From Vogesella urethralis (GTDB lineage: Bacteria > Pseudomonadota > Gammaproteobacteria > Burkholderiales > Chromobacteriaceae): a stretch of 64,000 bases of DNA. The notes beneath the pieces are model-generated. The model had not been told where the DNA came from, ran no database searches, and saw nothing but the letters and a program-made list of their open reading frames with translations. The stretch is taken from the NCBI RefSeq assembly GCF_007644045.2, contig NZ_VMDW02000118.1, positions 1-64,000 of the forward strand, written 5' to 3'. The stretch's first letter is position 1. Every line of letters begins with the position of its first letter. Below, one piece after another: positions 62,150-64,000 of this stretch. Position numbers and translations under genes: made by a program.

Positions 62150-62373
62150 GGGGAGGTCCCGGGTTAGCGTTCAGACAAGGGGAGTAACAAGCAAGCAGCT
62201 TGCCAGCCCCGCAACGGCACCGCAAGGTTGGCCGCAGCGTGGTCTGGCTTGCGTTGCTGGCCTATCAGTCGCACAAACGGGGTGCCGGCTTACACGCCAG
62301 GTGCGACTTTCTGTCTTGCCGGCACCGTGCTGGGACATTTTGTCCGTGTGCGTGTGCCGGCCAGACATGAAAA

Positions 62374-62394
62374 AAGCCTGCACGCGGCAGGCTT
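62374..62394 (-). terminator. Terminator after the aldehyde dehydrogenase gene
   Basis: AAGCCTGC and GCAGGCTT around ACGCG. On the minus strand it is followed by TTTTTTCATG. Confidence 0.8.
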
Positions 62395-62413
62395 GGCTGG
62401 GTAGGGCGCGGGC

Positions 62414-63901
62414 TTACAGCTTGATCAGCGTCGACTTCAGCTCGGTGTATTTTTCCAGCGCGTGCAGCGATTTGTCGCGGCCATTGCCGGACTGCTTGAA
62501 GCCGCCGAACGGGAAGTTCATGTCGCCGCCTTCGTCGTAGCAGTTCACCCACACGGTACCGGCGCGCAGGCGGCGCGACACCTGGTGCGCGGTGGTGACG
62601 TTGCTGGTCCACACCGCGGCGGCCAGGCCGTACTCGGTGTCGTTGGCGATGCGGATGGCTTCTTCCACGTCGCTGAAGGTGATGATGGACAGCACCGGGC
62701 CGAAGATTTCCTCGCGGCAGATGGTCATGTCCGGGCGCGGGCACACGAAGGCAGTAGGTTCGATGAACAGGCCTTCGTCGGTGCGGGTAGCGTTGCCTCC
62801 GCACACCAGTTCGCAGTTTTCCTCGCGCGCTTTGGCGATGTAGCCCAGCACCTTGTCGTACTGGATGCGGTCAACAATGGCGCCCATGCTGGTGGCCGGG
62901 TCCAGCGGGTCGGCCGGCTGGTAGGCGGCAGCGGCTTTCTTGAACTCGGCCAGGAAGGCGTCCTTGATATCCTTGTGTACCAGCAGGCGCGAACCGGCAG
63001 TGCACATCTCACCCATGTTGTAGAAGATGGCGCCGGCGGCGGTGTTGGCGGCGCGGGCCAGGTCCGGGCAGTCCGGCAGGATGATGTTGGGCGACTTGCC
63101 GCCCAGCTCCAGCCAGGCACGCTTGAGGTTGGACTGCGCGGCGTAGGTGGCGATCAGCTTGCCCACGCCGGTGGAGCCGGTAAAGGCGACGCAATCGATA
63201 TCCATGTGCAGGGACAGCGCCTTGCCCACGTCGCCGGCACCCGGCAATACCTGGAACACGCCGTCCGGCATGCCGGCTTGCTTGGCCAGTGCGGCCAACC
63301 TGATGGCGGTGAGCGGCGATTTTTCCGACGGCTTGACGATCACCGCGTTACCGGCGGCCAGCGCCGGGCCGAACTTCCAGCTGGCCATCAGGATGGGGAA
63401 GTTCCACGGCACGATGGCTGCCACCACGCCGATGGCTTCGCGGGTAACCAGGCCAACCAGTTTCGGGTCCACCGGGGCGACTTCGCCGCCGATCTTGTCG
63501 ATGGCTTCGGCAAACCATTCCACGCAGTAGGCAGCGCCCGGTACGTCCACGGTGGTGGTGTCGCCGATCGGCTTGCCGGCGTCCAGCGTTTCCAGCAGCG
63601 ACAGCTCGTCCTTGTGTTCGCGGATCAGGGCGGCAAAGCGCTTCAGGATGCGGCCGCGCACCAGCGGGGCCAGGCCCGACCACTTGCCGCTGTCGAATAC
63701 GCGGCGGGCGGCGGCGACCGCCTGCTCCACCTCGGCGTCGCCGGCCCAGCTGATGTCGGCCAGCTTGGCGCCGGTTGCCGGGTTGATACAGTCAAACGTG
63801 CGCCCGTCTGCAGCCGTGACGTACTGGCCGTCGATGAATGCGCGGCCTTCGATGGTGAGCTGGCTGGCCAGAGCCTGCCATTCTGCATGGGTGCGAGCCA
63901 T
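62414..63901 (-). CDS. puuC: Aldehyde dehydrogenase, PuuC/KauB-like
   Basis: An NAD(P)-dependent oxidation of gamma-glutamyl-aminobutyraldehyde or related omega-amino aldehydes is likely. It has 495 residues. The catalytic Cys is in GEMCTAGSRLLV, the general-base Glu in AWLELGGKSPNIILPD, and the cofactor loop is AFTGSTGVGKLIATYAA. IVPWNFPILMASWKFGPALA and NFPFGGFKQSGNGRDKSLHA are typical of the PuuC group. AAAGGAG precedes the ATG. The gene upstream runs off the window, so the polyamine context is not proven. Confidence 0.9.
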   Translation of the reverse strand: MARTHAEWQALASQLTIEGRAFIDGQYVTAADGRTFDCINPATGAKLADISWAGDAEVEQAVAAARRVFDSGKWSGLAPLVRGRILKRFAALIREHKDELSLLETLDAGKPIGDTTTVDVPGAAYCVEWFAEAIDKIGGEVAPVDPKLVGLVTREAIGVVAAIVPWNFPILMASWKFGPALAAGNAVIVKPSEKSPLTAIRLAALAKQAGMPDGVFQVLPGAGDVGKALSLHMDIDCVAFTGSTGVGKLIATYAAQSNLKRAWLELGGKSPNIILPDCPDLARAANTAAGAIFYNMGEMCTAGSRLLVHKDIKDAFLAEFKKAAAAYQPADPLDPATSMGAIVDRIQYDKVLGYIAKAREENCELVCGGNATRTDEGLFIEPTAFVCPRPDMTICREEIFGPVLSIITFSDVEEAIRIANDTEYGLAAAVWTSNVTTAHQVSRRLRAGTVWVNCYDEGGDMNFPFGGFKQSGNGRDKSLHALEKYTELKSTLIKL

Positions 63902-63949
63902 GGTGTTTCTCCTTTGTGGTGTCGGGTGCGCCCCGCCTGGCGGAGCGGC

Positions 63950-64000
63950 TTAGAACGTTGGCGGCGAGCTCGCGCTCACGATTTCACAGGTGTCGGTGCC
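63950..64000 (-). CDS. 3' end of a gene entering the window
   Basis: On the minus strand an open frame enters at 64000 and ends with TAA at 63952-63950, reading GTDTCEIVSASSPPTF. It lies 48 bases before the aldehyde dehydrogenase start and on the same strand. Too little is visible to name it. Confidence 0.3.
   Translation of the reverse strand, partial: GTDTCEIVSASSPPTF

Overview
The window is about 64 kb of GC-rich DNA carrying roughly sixty genes. Gene content and protein style (cobalamin operon, serC-pheA-DAHP synthase block, dapF-DUF484, MoaA/MobA, many c-di-GMP and chemotaxis proteins) suggest a free-living betaproteobacterium, most likely Neisseriales/Chromobacteriaceae. The family is an inference; I cannot name a genus. 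Nearly all of it is chromosomal housekeeping DNA. The exception is the first 2.3 kb, which is AT-rich, flanked by palindromic repeats, and holds one reverse transcriptase gene.

Layout. 1-2350: an AT-rich island with a UG/Abi-type reverse transcriptase, then repeat-rich DNA. 2348-12424 (minus strand): a cobalamin operon under a B12 riboswitch, running BtuC/BtuD-like transporter, CobO, CbiA, CbiB, a GNAT protein, threonine-phosphate decarboxylase, two BtuF-like proteins and CobQ. Most junctions are ATGA overlaps. The two long junctions are filled with a dispersed repeat. 12568-15880: a small hydrolase, a PepSY membrane protein and an orphan CARF-type nuclease (DUF1887). 15980-19784: a periplasmic binding protein followed at once by a PAS-PAS-GGDEF-EAL membrane protein. 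19859-25461: trpE with a candidate Trp-rich leader peptide, gph, a lipoprotein, an SDR enzyme, rpe and apaG. 25484-29868: an Atm1-type exporter, tRNA-Thr, an exported very basic protein and a polar amino-acid uptake pair.

30002-40109: gyrA translationally coupled to two hotdog thioesterases, serC, an MFS carrier with a coupled 37-residue membrane peptide, an O-methyltransferase, pheA, a LOG-family enzyme, DAHP synthase and OsmC. A 433-bp inverted-repeat element fills the next convergent junction. 40580-46933: dapF-DUF484-membrane protein, a TetR/hotdog/crotonase set, a CrcB fluoride channel and a diguanylate cyclase. 47143-53216: an FHS sugar carrier, a NIT-domain chemoreceptor, and an RsbQ-like hydrolase overlapping a PAS-GGDEF cyclase. 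53346-64000: mixed genes, including an UmuD-like protein with a new 49-residue ORF, RluA-MobA, MoaA, a LysR regulator and a PuuC-like aldehyde dehydrogenase.

Three points stand out. The reverse transcriptase looks like a single-gene phage defence. Two separate operons pair an extracytoplasmic or hydrolase-type sensor protein with a c-di-GMP enzyme (SBP + GGDEF-EAL; RsbQ + PAS-GGDEF). The 12-mer AGGTTGGCCGCA occurs 16 times by hand count, eight in each orientation, far above chance. It behaves like a DNA-uptake-type or other iterated genomic word that I do not recognise.
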